NCBI RefSeq assembly: GCF_030052815.1
Contig: NC_079498.1
Coordinates: 69,798,992-69,862,991 of the forward strand
Source of the DNA: Hevea brasiliensis
Lineage: Eukaryota; Streptophyta; Magnoliopsida; Malpighiales; Euphorbiaceae
Direction of reading: 5' to 3'
Length of the DNA stretch: 64,000 nucleotides
The notes beneath the pieces were generated by a model, which saw nothing but the letters and a program-made list of their open reading frames with translations, was not told where the DNA came from and searched no databases. Below are positions 45,512-57,616 of this stretch, one piece after another. Numbering within the stretch: position 1 is the stretch's first letter; every line of letters starts with the position of its first letter. The position numbers were made by a program, and so were the translations under genes.

Positions 45512-45871
45512 AGAATTGTGGAAGTAAAAATTTGAACAGTTGGTTCAGATATAACAAAGAAATGTTATGAATGTAAGGAAGACTATTGACTAGAATAGTC
45601 AGAGGACCAATGACAATATAAATCACTCTAGCATGACCTCAAGGGTCATTCAAGAAGAAACATGAACCAAAATATTAAACAGCACAATAGTAAGAGAAGA
45701 TTGGTGTTATACAAACAAATTAAATGTTGTATTAGATTGTTAAAAGTCTTACACAAATTCGAGGGAAAAAGATTATACGATTATATAGAAAGGAGAAAAT
45801 AAACATAAGGCTATTGTAAATGGCTATTGGGTAAAATTTCGCGGACGAAATTATTTTAAGGGGGGGAGAAT
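45512..45871 (+). other. CHR-A1 3' internal end with polypurine tract
   Basis: No coding sequence is recognisable in this AT-rich stretch. Its end carries hairpin AATTTCG/CGAAATT (45835-45852, loop CGGA) and the polypurine tract AAGGGGGGGAGAA (45858-45870) next to the right LTR. Confidence 0.8.
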
Positions 45872-48256
45872 TGTAACACCCCTATGTTCGGTAGTGCGTT
45901 CTACTGCTCCGGTGACCAGTGTCTGTCCGGACAGCTAGAATGCCTAGACCTATATTTAAATATTAGTGAAGAGACATAAAATAATGAAATACAAGAAAAT
46001 AAAATACAAGAAAAACAAAGAAAAAATAATAACAAAGAAAAAATAATAACAATGAAATGTAACCAAGTTAAACGAGCCGAGAACCCTAGCGATGGGTGAC
46101 CGCACCGGCAAGTTGCAGCGTGGACTGTTGACTAGCCCTGGACCGCGGAGAACCCTGAAAAATATTTTTAGGACTTAAATAGACACCTATTGAAGTATAA
46201 ATACCATTAGAAATATTAAAGAAAAATTAATTAATTAGTAGAAGAAAAGTGAGAAATTGAAAAACGGACAAAATCCGGTGTTACCGAAAAATTGGGAATG
46301 TAACCCGAACAGGGGCATTGTAGTCATTTGACACCCCGAGTTGTCTTTTGACCTAAATGTCCATTAAAAATATATGATATTACACTTGGAAAATGAATTG
46401 AAAAATTAAATTGGTGGTACATAAATTAAATAGCAAAAATTAGGAGTTGAATGTGGGAAAATGAAACTTTAGATTAAATAAACATTAAATCACCCATAGT
46501 GCTCCACTAACTCACCAAAGTGGACCACTTATTCTTCATCTTGGACAGCAGAAACAAATCTTCTTCAAGCTCTCAAAACTCAGCCGAAAATGGTGAAGAG
46601 GAGTCCACCATTGCCGTCCACCTGGGAGCTCCATGCAAGCATGATCCAAGCTATGTTTTCACTAGCTCCCTTTATTAAAAGTTGTCCATACACCTTGGGC
46701 AGTAGATAGGCAGCAAGAAGACCAAGTTTTGGAGAGGTTTTGAAGAGTTTCCAAAGTGGTAAGTATGTGTTTTTGATTATTGGTTCATTAAAGTTTGTGA
46801 GAATGTTATGGGTACTTGAATTGTGGAAAGAATTTTGAAGTTTGATGTTCTAAGGGAGATGTTTATTTTTGGCAGCCATGGAAATTCCTTAAGGGCAGTT
46901 TATTCTTGTATGTAAATGGTAGATTAAAGTGTTGATGAAGTGTTTGTATGTGTAGGAATAAATTTGGTGATGTATATTAGATGTATGTGAATGTACACTT
47001 GATTTTGGAAGCTTGAAAATTAATCCAAGGAGAGGTATGAATCGGCAGCCTAAATTGTGAACCAAAAATATGTTGCTTTATGGTTTGGTTTATGGAATTA
47101 TATGATTTAATTATAGTGCTTGTTATGGCAGCTTGTACATGTGTGTAAGAGTTTGAGTTTGGACATGTAAATGAGCCATATTATGTAGTTAAATTGTGTG
47201 TAAATTGGACTTGGTAAATTATGTGCTATAAGGTGCATATTGGGTGTGGTTATAAGCTGCCAAAGTGACCAAAAATATGTTGTGAAATGTGTTTAGGTTA
47301 TGGTACAAAACAGAAATGGCATGAATGTGTGACTTGGTAAGTGTTAAAAGTGTATTTGGTATGTGATGAAGAGTGTTGCAACAGGGCAGTATGTATTTTG
47401 GCCTAGAACCTTAAGTGTGTGGCTCCAATTGGTATGAGACCAATTGGAGGTGAAACTAGGCACAAAAAGTGCCAACTTTCATGAAGGAAGCTTACCAAAA
47501 TTCTGCTTGTAAGGTAACTTGAAAAATGACCAAATCTGGATTAGTGCACTTAAGGCCCGAAAATTGACCATTTGGGCAATAGTTAGTATTTTGGCCATAA
47601 CTCACTCAAAACAGGTCCAATTGACCTGAAATTTTTACCATGCATATTTGAGACATATATCTACAAGTCTTATGAAGACACCAAAGCCCAGAAATGACAA
47701 TAAGCAAGTCAAATAGTTTGCACAAGTTCGGGTCCAAAAACGGGCCGAACCTAAAATGACCTAAAGTGACCAATTTTGGTATATTCTGACCAGCAATTGT
47801 AAAATTACCATAACTTGGTCTACATAACTCAGAATGACCTAAAATTTTGCTCCGCGTGCAATAAAACATAGATTTACAAGTTTTTAGTTTTGACCGAAAC
47901 CCAAAAACTGAGGGAACTAGGTCATCCGGCTAGGTCAAATTAGTATATCGAGATCCGGAAAATTGCAATAAAACGCAATATACATGGAAATGAATTGGGT
48001 AACATGCACCAACCCTAAAAGGCTAAAAATGTGACATATTGGTAACATTAAAACCTAATTCACCTAGAATGCATCGAGGGTCGACATCTTAGGTTGGCTA
48101 AGGAAATAATAGAACTCAATGAATTAATTATTAAGCATTATCGTTAGAGACAGTTTAAATGAGTACTGAAACACTTCAAATTGTGTTTCTCAGTTAGCAA
48201 AGACTCAGGGAAGGGAAGGAAACACTGAGTTAGAGCCAAGAGATGGTTATCAGAGG

Positions 48257-48502
48257 TTTGTGCACAATAGTTATTTCTTTTGAATTTTTCAATTGAAGTA
48301 AATTATGATTATTTGTATGTTATTGTTTTAAATTGTGTTTGTGCACAATAGTTATTTTTTCTTTTGAATTTTTCAATTGAAAGAAATTATGATTATTTGT
48401 ATGTTATTGTTTTAAATTGTGTTTGTTCACAATAGTTATTTCTTTTGAATTTTTCAATTAAAATAAATTATGATTATTTGTATGTTATTGTTTTAAATTG
48501 TG
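48257..48502 (+). repeat. 81-84-bp tandem array, right LTR
   Basis: Units start at 48257, 48338 and 48422 (TTTGTGCACAATAG; the third has TTTGTTCAC), with a further start at 48503. The copy number is the same as at 18190-18435. Confidence 0.88.
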
Positions 48503-48788
48503 ATTGTGCACAATAATTTTGATTTCTTATTTTCTACTTAAAAATTTATTTGAATATTATAGTTTTAAATTGTGTCTATGCACAATACTTTTTATATTCA
48601 CTGCTTTTACTAGAAAATTTATTTGGAGAAATGAGTTATGAATAATTTTTTTATTGTTTTGGCTTCAAGAATCTTATTTGGAAATTATTGTGTTGCCTAC
48701 TTTGCAAATGGAAATTTTGAGATAAAATGTGATTTGGAAATTGTATGAAATATTGTGATTTGGAATTGTTTTGATTCACAATTGGCAT

Positions 48789-49324
48789 TGTAACAGCCCG
48801 ATCCTTCTCCAGTTAGTATTGTCCGCTTTGGCCCATGGGCCTCACGGATTTGTCCCTTGGGAGGTTTCATTCCCAAAAGCGCGCTGACCAGGTGAGGAAG
48901 GCTCCCACATATATGGCCCAAATCTTTTCTTCCCATTTCCGATGTGGGACACGAAGTTTCCACCCCAGTGCGTAGCTAGTTGAACAAGCACGTCCCAACC
49001 CCATCCCTGGGTCGTGACAAGCCCACCAGCTTCCGCCTGGTGCGTCCTCGCACCACACACCGTACTAGAGGGAGTCCAGCTCTGATACCAAATTGTAACA
49101 GCCCGATCCTTCTCCAGTTAGTATTGTCCGCTTTGGCCCATGGGCCTCACGGATTTGTCCCTTGGGAGGTTTCATTCCGAAAAGCGCGCTGACCAGGTGA
49201 GGAAGGCTCCCACATATATGGCCCAAATCTTTTCTTCCCATTTCCGATGTGGGACACGAAGTTTCCACCCCAGTGCGTAGCAGGTTGAACAAGCACGTCT
49301 CAACCCCATCCCTGGGTCATGACA
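48789..49324 (-). mobile_element. TRIM retrotransposon (536 bp)
   Basis: Two direct 231-bp LTRs (48789-49019 and 49094-49324; TGTAACAGCCCG...GTGACA/ATGACA) flank a 74-bp internal segment. The target duplication is GGCAT (48784-48788 and 49325-49329), and the left LTR of CHR-A1 shows the empty site. The internal segment carries GCTCTGATACCA (49079-49090), the reverse complement of the tRNA-Met primer site, so the element reads on the minus strand. There is no coding capacity, and ORFs there (such as 48697-49292) are chance. I see no 5S rRNA sequence, so it is not of the Cassandra type. The LTR contains GTCCCACATCGG (minus), a motif often seen in plant TRIM-like repeats. Confidence 0.93.
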
Positions 49325-49888
49325 GGCATGACACTATTACTATGTTCCTCCTCCATTTATGGGGTGAGTGTGATATATTCCTCCCTCTTTGACTTATCAG
49401 TCTGGGGTGAGTGTTATTATTTTCCTCCCTCTCTGGTTTACTAGTTGAGGTTATAGATTGGATGAGTACTCATTAGCTAGCTAGCCACCTCCCTCATTGA
49501 TTTCGATTAGTGGGGTTGTAGATTGCTTTGTCGTGGTGTACAACACGACATTGATCGAAAATTTTGTGTCATGGCTTAAGTTGTGTATGAATTGGCAACA
49601 CTGTGTTTATTAAATTATTTGACCCAAAATTTTTCTATAATGAGCTTTGATAATTTGTGAAATGTAAATTGTGCAGCATTTAAATTGTGTTATTGATTTG
49701 CAAAACGGTATTGTTCAGTTATTTGATCAAATTATGTTATTGATTGGCAAAACTATGTTACTAAGTTATTTGATCAAATTTGTGTTATATGAACTTTGTA
49801 AATTGTGAAATGGAATTGTGAACTATTTGATTTGTGAATTGTCAATAAAAGATTTATGTATCGCGTTTCAAATTGTTATTGTGCACCA

Positions 49889-49907
49889 CTGAGTAAATTT
49901 TACTCAG
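49889..49907 (+). other. LTR hairpin 1 (CHR-A1 right LTR); hairpin 2 lost
   Basis: CTGAGTAAA/TTTACTCAG is intact. The next stem reads GCAATAGC and CTTTATCACG instead of the pairing partner seen at 19314-19321. Confidence 0.72.
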
Positions 49908-51028
49908 CAATAGCTTTTCATTCTTTATCACGGGTAGCAGGCGTGACTAGGCTGCTAGTACTACACTGAGAGATCATCGGGTATATTGAGTATACCATAT
50001 TTTGCATTTTATATTGTAATGTATGTTCACTGTATATATATAGTGTTCTTGGTTTTGAGCAGTTATAAATTAAAATTGTACATTGAAGTTGTAAAATAAA
50101 TTGTAAATTATTTTGGACTTTTAAAATTTGTACTATATTTCTTTTATCTCAGCCTATGGAAATATTTAAAATTATTGTGGTTTTGAGTTAAGAAACATAT
50201 TGTGTTGATTAAATGTTAGAGTTTGAGATTGAGAAATATATTTGAAGTGCTTTTTAAAGGTTTTTGAAGAACTACTTTATTCAAAATACAGATGGGACTC
50301 CGCCCAAAATTTTTACAGAAATTACTAATAATTCAAATGTGTTAGCTGTTTCACTTCAGTTCAAAAAAGTTTTTTTTACACCTGTAAATAGTGCTCACCA
50401 CTGTAAAAAGAAGTAAGAAAAGTTTTAAAATTCCTTGTAGTGTGTTTAATGAGTTATCAGTAGACGAAGTTGGTAATTCATTAGGTATACTATGGGATCA
50501 TGTCATGCCTTACAGAGGGGTAGGGTGTGATATGCTACATTCAGTGCCGGAGCACCCTATCCTGTCTTATCATTTACAATATTAATTTAATGTCCATTTA
50601 ATTTTTTTTATCTCACTTGTAGAACTTTTTTTTATCCCATTTCATTTTTATGGAGACCCAGACAGAGTTCCCTCTGTTCTATTAGTGCATGGTGGGTTTC
50701 ATGTTACATGTTAAAATAATTATATCCATTTCATCTATTTATTCATCATATCATTTCTCATGCTCATATCAATTTTCAAGAAAATAAATTGCATTTCATT
50801 CATATAAAGTTTACATATACAATAATTTGTAATTTATATACAATCCAAAATTATTTACATCATTTAATTACATACAATACCAAAATGCAGAATCTAATAT
50901 GTACATGAGCCCTACCAAAATAACTGATGAGGTGACAACCCACACTATAGCAGATCTGATCCAAGTCCGGTCTAGGCCCTACTGCTGCTGCTACTCTTCA
51001 GTACCTACGCGTGGTAAGAACTAACTCG

Positions 51029-51045
51029 CTAAGCATATTGCTTAG
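51029..51045 (-). other. LTR hairpin 1 (CHR-C1)
   Basis: Perfect 7-bp stem CTAAGCA/TGCTTAG with loop TAT. The neighbouring second stem (about 51006-51027) has decayed. Confidence 0.7.
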
Positions 51046-53394
51046 TGGTGCATAAATTGAAATAAAAATATCAAAATAATTTAAATAATTATCCTGCATA
51101 TAAATTTTAAAGAAATATACAATTATATGAATTTACAGTCTTTTACATGTTTATAAAACTTTGGAAGCAATTAAGTTAATCGGGATCTTTTTATTCATGT
51201 AATTCATATTCGGTCTTATATACTTCATATTAATAGTTTTCTCATGTACTTGTTTGAGTTTAAACTTCTATTTCTCATAACTGTGCCCAAGTAACCTATG
51301 ACAGACTATAAAGTCTGGATACACGGGAGTATACTAGTCAGACATCCATATGTATACCCAGTACACAATGGTCATATCAGGCACAAGGCCAGCGGGCATG
51401 CATAAGCCAGTAATAATGAAAATTGGCACTATAGCCAGCGGGCAGGCATAAAGCCAGTAGAACAATCATTTTAGACATATGTTGTCTATCAATGATTATC
51501 CCTGTGGGCAGTACTGTAATATGTAGTCCTTAATTGGAATATCAATCGATCCAAGCTATATAAATGAGTCTAGGTGTACTTTGGGCAAAATAGTATTATT
51601 AATTACTTATAGTCTTATTATTTTATGTCATGACTATTAGTGTTTTGTAGTAGTTTCATGTCAATTTATAGTGGGAAAATGGGTTCCCCTTTCATTTTCA
51701 TGTAACTTATGCATTTAGCAATTCATATAGGTAATTTACATGTCTTGTATCAAATAATTTCTTGAACCTTTCTATAGGTCTAGATTTAGTGTTTTATCTT
51801 CTCCTAGCAAATTGGCTAAGATGTGGCCACTGTTTGGCTACACTTCCTTCATGGAAGTTGTCTCTCTATGTCTTGTTTTTGTTTCCCTTTTTGAATCATG
51901 TCATTTGGAGTTTTAGAACTCAAGTTATGGTCAAATAAACAAAACTGGTTCCTTAACTCATTCAAGTTCCAGAACCAGGCACATTCTGGAGTCAATATTT
52001 TCCTAATTATTTGGACATGTTATAGCCACTTTTAGCCTAATGTTCTTCATAGAAGTTGTTACCCTATGTCTTATTATTACTCAAAATTTCGAATTACAAT
52101 TTTTCAGGTCTTGTAGATTTAATTATAGCAAATTAACTGGCCTAGACTCAGGTGCCCTATATCTACAAAATTTCAGGTTCAGGTCAGTGGCTTTGACTCC
52201 CATTTTAGGGTTCTTATGTTCATAATTTGAGGAAAGTTTCTAAATCAACGTTGAAGCCCTATCTCTTAGGTTTCCAGAACAGTTTGGTTCATCCCATTTG
52301 GGATTTCCTAGAGGGAGATATGCTATAAAAACTATTCTGGGGTCAAGTGGTAGTTTAGTTAAATTCCATGTTTTGATGTGCTGACTTATTCTAGCAATTT
52401 GGCCTAGTTCCCTTGGGTTTTAGGTTATGGTCAAAAGACCAATATTGTAGATCTATGTCTTATAAAAATTTTTCCATTGGTTTCATTGCATTTGGATTTT
52501 TATAGACCAAGTTATGGCTATTTTTCCAAAACTAATCGGGTGGTCTATGTCCAGGAAATTCTGGGCTGAATTGATTCTGGTCAGTTTGGTGACCTAAATT
52601 GGGTCAGCAATTTCATTTGGTTAGAGGCATTTCTAGGCTTGGTTTTCTTCATAAAAGTTATAGTCCTATGTCTAATCTTTCCAATGGTATAAAATTTAGG
52701 TCATTTGGACCTGTCTAGGGGGAGTTATGGCCAAATGAACATGTACTATTCATTTGGTCAATTTTTTAGACTCGGGATTTGGTAAGTCGGATTGGGATAG
52801 TAATTAGGTCAAGATTTGGACAGAATTTGGGCATAGTTTCTTCATGAAAAATGGGGTACTTTGAGTCTAGTTTCATCTCCAATTGGCCTCATACCAATTA
52901 GAGCCACACAACTTCAGTTATAACTCAAACAGTATACTAGACTCATAGGTCCGAATTTCCTACAAGGAACATGAACTCCCTATATTCATGCCTCCTTACT
53001 CCCAAACTACAATTTGTCATTCATAACACTTCTAAACATCATCAAACAATCAGCAAAACCATACTCAATTTAGGGCTGCCAAAATTTTAATTTCAAGTAT
53101 GTTCAAATTTTATTTTGATTTCATGTCAATTTAACCTAAGTTGGCATGCTTATCTTGCTTAGAAAGGAAAAAGTATAGTTTAGTGCACTAACCTCAATTG
53201 GAACCCAACTTGCTCTTGTGAAACTTGAAGAATTCCTTTAATTTTTGGCTGCCACACTCTTAAAGAGAAGCTAAGGAGTATTTTTAGTGTTGGGGCCTTA
53301 GGGTTTTGGGCAAGGATCAAGGAGATATGAGCTTGAAAGCAAAGAAAAGAAAAAAAAAAAGGAAGACTAAAGGGAAAGCTGGTTCGGCCAGCAT

Positions 53395-53468
53395 AATTTG
53401 AAGAAGAAGATGGTTGTTGTCATCTTGTTGCAGAATTTGAAGAAGAAGATGGCTGTTGTCATCTTGTT
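53395..53468 (+). repeat. 39-bp tandem duplication
   Basis: Two units start AATTTGAAGAAGAAGATGG at 53395 and 53434, differing at a few bases. It lies in the CHR-C1 LTR and has no counterpart in CHR-C2. Confidence 0.85.
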
Positions 53469-53679
53469 TTTATCCCATTAACTTTCTTTTTTATCCCTTT
53501 AAAATATTTGGAAATTTCCCATTGGTTAGAATTATAATTTGTTGGCAATTTTTAAGATATCATTTATGATATCATGCTTAGGTAAATAATCTAATTTCAT
53601 TTCATTTCTTTTCTCCTTTCTTTGACTCATTTTTAATTATTTTCTCACCAATATTAATTTGTATTTTATGTCATAATTT

Positions 53680-54060
53680 TATTAGAGTTTTTATCTAAGA
53701 GAATTCAGGTAAGGACTCTCTCTCGATCTCTTAAAATGTTTTATTAGAGTTTTAGGTAAGAGAATTTGGGTAAGGATTCTTTCCTGATCTCTTAAAATAT
53801 TTTTATTAGAGTTTTTGCTAAGAGAATTTAGGTAAGGACTCTTTCCCGATCTCTTAAAATATTTTTATTAGAACTTTGCTAAGAGAATTCGAGTAAGGAC
53901 TCTCTCCTGATCTCTTAAAATGTATATATCAAAATTTTTGCTAAGAGAATTTGGGTAAGGACTCCCTCCCGATCTTTTAAAATGTATATATATTAGAACT
54001 TTTGTTAAGAGGGTTCAGGAAAGAACTCTTTCCTAGTGCCCTTCTAATTCATCAAAAGTG
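53680..54060 (-). repeat. About 60-bp tandem array in the TAT-1 LTR
   Basis: About six diverged units contain TAAGAGAATTNNGGTAAGGA followed by CTCTNTCCCGATCTCTTAAAAT. Reverse-complemented, they match the 59-bp array at 63508-64000. Confidence 0.85.
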
Positions 54061-55227
54061 AATTCTATAAAGTCTCGGTCGTGAGATCAAATCTGTTTAA
54101 CCCTATTAGATATGCTCACATCGCCTCTTGTTTTTCATATTATCCCAGACTTTTAATTTCCGATCTCATGATTTATTTATCTGAACTTTCCTCGGCTTAT
54201 TACGACTCCTCATTTGGAGTCTTCTAGACATCTTATTTCGAAGGTTTCCCTTTCGAGCTTATTCCCAAATCTCGACCTTATTCCTGTTTTCCAGAGCTAG
54301 AGTGAGTAGCTAACCTTCCAATTTGTCCGTACTATTCCTAATCATTTTTATCATAGTCGGGAATCTCCATATTGTCTTCTTCCATCCGTACTCCTTACGG
54401 TACTTACAGAATATCAGTGTCTTAAACTATCTTTTTTTTTTTTACATGAAACAGCATAAAGAAATTAAGGACAACGTAAAAGAAATTAAGGACAACTTAA
54501 AAGAAATAAAAGGTAAAACTCGCGAACGTCATAAAAAGGGTGAAATAAGTCCAATTCGACGTAAACTTATTCTAAAGATTTGTTGCGACGAAGGATCTAA
54601 TAAAGACTATGTCATGAACTTTTGAGAATGATAAGTTGAGCATTTACCTGTGGAAAAGGCTGAAATAATGAGTAAGCTAGTACCGATGTCTTCGTGTATC
54701 CAGAACCACTAAAACTGAGATGGTAAGGTGATTTTAAGGAGCTACAAATGATTGAAATGAGATCTTCTTGACAAGCAGTGATTAAGTTCTCAAGATCGTG
54801 CGCGGTTGTTCAGGGTATGGATTGCCAGGCTTATAGCTTTCATGGTAAGATTCTTTATAAAACTTATTTCTAAAGTCTCTAGGAACTGTGAGAGTTTCCA
54901 ATTGAAAATAAAGCTATAGCAAAGTTCCAAGGTTTTTCCTTAATAATCACCGCTACCTCCATAGCATTGCATGTAGGTATTTAGAGGAGATGGGTACTCA
55001 AAACAGAGGGTCAGGATTCCAGCAGGAGGAGATGGAGGGCTCGGATTTAAAAGGACATGATCTGACGTCTTAGAAATAAAAAGAATCAAGATTGAGGGTC
55101 AGAATCTCTGTCCTTTCATTCTTTAATCCAACGATCAGGAATTTCACCTTATAAAATAGATCCAAGGGCTGGGAGCAAAAGGTGCTGAATCAGTTATTCA
55201 CTTTTGATCTAAAGGTCTCAAATCTGT
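53680..55227 (-). mobile_element. TAT-1 5' LTR, inner piece
   Basis: Its reverse complement aligns with 62290-64000: GACATGATCTGA (55058 area) with TCAGATCATGTC, GGAGATGGAGGG with CCTTCCATCTCC, then TCTAAATACCTACATG with TATAAATACCTGCATG, then the tandem array. This identifies it as a Tat-type LTR in the minus direction, consistent with the TAT-1 piece at 15560-15788. The TATA box position reads TCTAAATA, so its promoter is degraded. The short frame at 54323-54625 (KEIKDN repeats, 21-bp tandem) is not convincing as a gene. Confidence 0.68.
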
Positions 55228-55903
55228 TGTCACACCCTACTCCTCGTTAGATGTAATATGTTCCCGTAGTACACCTAATGAATTACCATACTTCACCTAC
55301 TGGTAACCCATTAAATATACTACAAGAGATTTTAAAACAATTTTCGTTCATTTTGAAATTGGTGGGTAAATTTTTTTTTTTTCAAATTTTAAAAACCTTT
55401 ATTTAAAGTCCAAACATAAATTAAATTCTTAGATATTTAAAATTTTCGCAATTTTTATAAAAATTTTGGCAGAGTGCCATCCGTATTTTGAGAAAATAAT
55501 TCTTCAAAACCTGAAAATAGAAACACTCCCAATATATTTCTCAATCACAACTCCATTTGCAACCACCAAACTTCAAATCAACAGCAATAGCAACACTTCA
55601 ATTTAAAATCCAAATTTCAATTCAAGAATTAATATCTCAAAACATTTCATAACTCATGCACATTATATTTTAAATCATTAATTTACAGTCATAAGTTAAT
55701 TTACAGATGCAAAATTTCAAAAATAATATTATTACAATTTTAGCTGTACAACTGCTCAAATTACAGAGATACATATGCATACTATCATATTTACATCAAA
55801 CTAAACTACCAGGGTATAGACAAATACCCATACAAAAATTCTTCAATTATACTCCTCTCTAACTGTGGCAGCTCGCTCTGCTGCTATGTCCTTTTCTCTA
55901 TCT

Positions 55904-55946
55904 GCGACAGCAAGTTGAAGCTATCGTTGAGTATATAAATACTCAA
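55904..55946 (-). other. Paired hairpins in LTR (CHR-B3)
   Basis: In sense orientation the first stem is TTGAGTAT/ATACTCAA, where the closing C-G pair of other copies has become T-A on both sides. The second is (A)CGATAGC/GCTGTCG. Confidence 0.78.
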
Positions 55947-57592
55947 TGGTGCACAATAAAGCATAAAATGCAAAATATAAAATATTTATGAACAAATCAT
56001 CATTCAAAAATCTCATAATCGCATTTCACATTTTTTTTCTCAAATCACATTTATAACAAATCATAATTTTCAAAACTTAATATAGCACAACTTGATCAAA
56101 CAATTTAATAAACATAGTGTTGCCAAACAATAACACAACTTAGGCCATGACACAAAATTTCCGAACATGTTGTGTGTACATCACGATAAGGCATACTCAC
56201 CCCACTAATTGAAATCAATGAGGGAGGTGGTTAGCTAGCTAATGAGTACTCATCCAAACTCGCCCCTCAGACTGGAAAGCCAGAGATGGAGGAAAGTGAT
56301 CAAATATCAAACTCACCCCACAAGTGGAGGAGGAACATATTAATATTGCCATGCCAAGTGTGAATCAAAAACAATTTAAATCAAGTTATTCAAACATTTC
56401 ATACAATTCATAAATCATATTTCATTCCAAACTTTTCATTTACAAAGTAGGCAACACACTATTTTTTTTTTCAATAAGATTTTCAAAGCCATAACTAAAT
56501 TCAAAACCATATTGTTCAAATATTTCATACAAATCAATAAATAACTTTCATTCCAAATTTCCATTGTAGAATAGGCAACACAATATTCTCGAAATTCATA
56601 ATGAACAAAACACATTCACAATGTATAACAAATCAATTTCCATTATGAAAACTATAATTTAAAAATTTTTGTGCACAATCCTGACGTGAGTTGCCTCTAG
56701 GCCTTGACTCAGTCCCTTATACCTTTCGGGTCTTTTTCAGCTGAAACATAATATTTATAGTGTTTCAATATCTTATTTCACAGTAAATCCAATGATTAAT
56801 TCATAAATACTTAATTCTAGCCCAAATATGCTTAAACTAACATTCTTGAAAATTTTCATTTTGGAGTTACTATTCATGGTACTATTCAAGTCAATTTGTT
56901 GACTTTCTAAGGTTTAATAGGTATGGAAACTTTAACTTCACCCACATACCACATTTTGGTCACTAAATTTGTTGGTTTTGATTGTTTACTCAAATTCTAA
57001 GTCTTTTAGGCAAATTTGCAAATTTTCAGTTTTGGTGTCTTAGATTGCACTGTTCCATTGGTCATTTTACTGTTAGAATTTGGCAAAACTTTCTTCATAG
57101 AAAATGTTCCCTATTGTCTTAAGTTTATTCTCCTTTTTGAATCACTCTAATTGGAGTTTTTTAGCTCAAGTTATAGCCATTTAAACTATGGTTGCCGGAT
57201 TAGACTTAACCTAGTTTTCTGGGCAAATTTTGGTTCTGGTAGTTTTAGGTCACCAACTTTGGGTGGCCAAATGACTTGGTTAATGACATAATTTCGGTTT
57301 GTGTTCTTCATGAAAGTTTTAGGTTGATATCTAAACTATCCACTGGTAAAATTTCAGGTCATTTAGACCTGCCTAGCTCAAGTTATGGCCAAATGAACTG
57401 TTCATTTGGCCAGTTTGTACAGGGCAAACTAAGATTTTCCAAGTTTGGTCAATTTGTTCACTAGGTTTTGGTTACTTTTTGGGCATGCTTCCTGAATGAA
57501 AATTGTGTCATTTAGTGTCTATTTTCATTCCCAATTAGTCTCATACCAATTAGACTTGTAAATTTTCAGTTTTGGTCCCTCAAAGGGACCTT

Positions 57593-57616
57593 GGTCATGC
57601 TGCCAGCAGCATGACC
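57593..57616. repeat. Family B inverted repeat (CHR-B3)
   Basis: Same perfect 11-bp arms around CA as at 7852-7875, unchanged in this otherwise diverged LTR. Confidence 0.85.

Larger units (their letters stand above)
15832..50532 (+). mobile_element. CHR-A1: chromovirus with 4.1-kb LTRs, host of nested CHR-C2
   Basis: This is a complete element in LTR structure: left LTR 15832-19926, right LTR 45872-50532, target duplication TGCTA at 15827-15831 and 50533-50537, primer site 19936-19947, and polypurine tract 45858-45870. Removing CHR-C2 leaves only about 2.7 kb of internal sequence, with remnants of gag, a protease and the very start of RT. It lacks most of RT, all of RNase H, integrase and chromodomain, so it is non-autonomous. 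The LTR pair differs at a few per cent of sites by eye, so it is older than CHR-B2. Confidence 0.93.
45872..50532 (+). mobile_element. CHR-A1 right LTR (carries a TRIM)
   Basis: 4,661 bp including the 536-bp TRIM and its duplicated GGCAT, so about 4.12 kb of LTR. It has the same 81-84-bp array (48257-48502) and the first hairpin (49889-49907) as the left LTR; the second hairpin is mutated here. It ends TGTGATA, then target duplication TGCTA (50533-50537). Confidence 0.93.
50538..53680 (-). mobile_element. CHR-C1 LTR, main piece (family C, truncated)
   Basis: It continues the family C LTR from 15831: the joined sequence matches the reverse complement of the CHR-C2 LTR, including ACATTC...TGCCGGAGCACCCTAT near the end and TGATATCATGCTTAGGTAA near 53560. 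It has the paired-hairpin stem CTAAGCA/TGCTTAG (51029-51045). Homology stops at about 53680 in TGTCATAATTTTATTAGAG, roughly 450 bp short of the expected LTR start. Either it was deleted or the join with the following array is secondary. It is a solo or 3' LTR, since no primer site adjoins 15789. Confidence 0.78.

Noticed and set aside
48697..49292. ORFs in the TRIM
   Set aside because: They come from the duplicated 231-bp LTRs; TRIMs do not code for protein.
48789..49324. 5S rRNA within the TRIM LTR (Cassandra type)
   Set aside because: I looked for the conserved 5S box sequences on both strands and saw none.
54323..54625. 100-codon ORF with KEIKDN repeats
   Set aside because: A 21-bp tandem repeat in the degraded TAT-1 LTR creates the Lys/Glu pattern. 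There is no counterpart in TAT-2.
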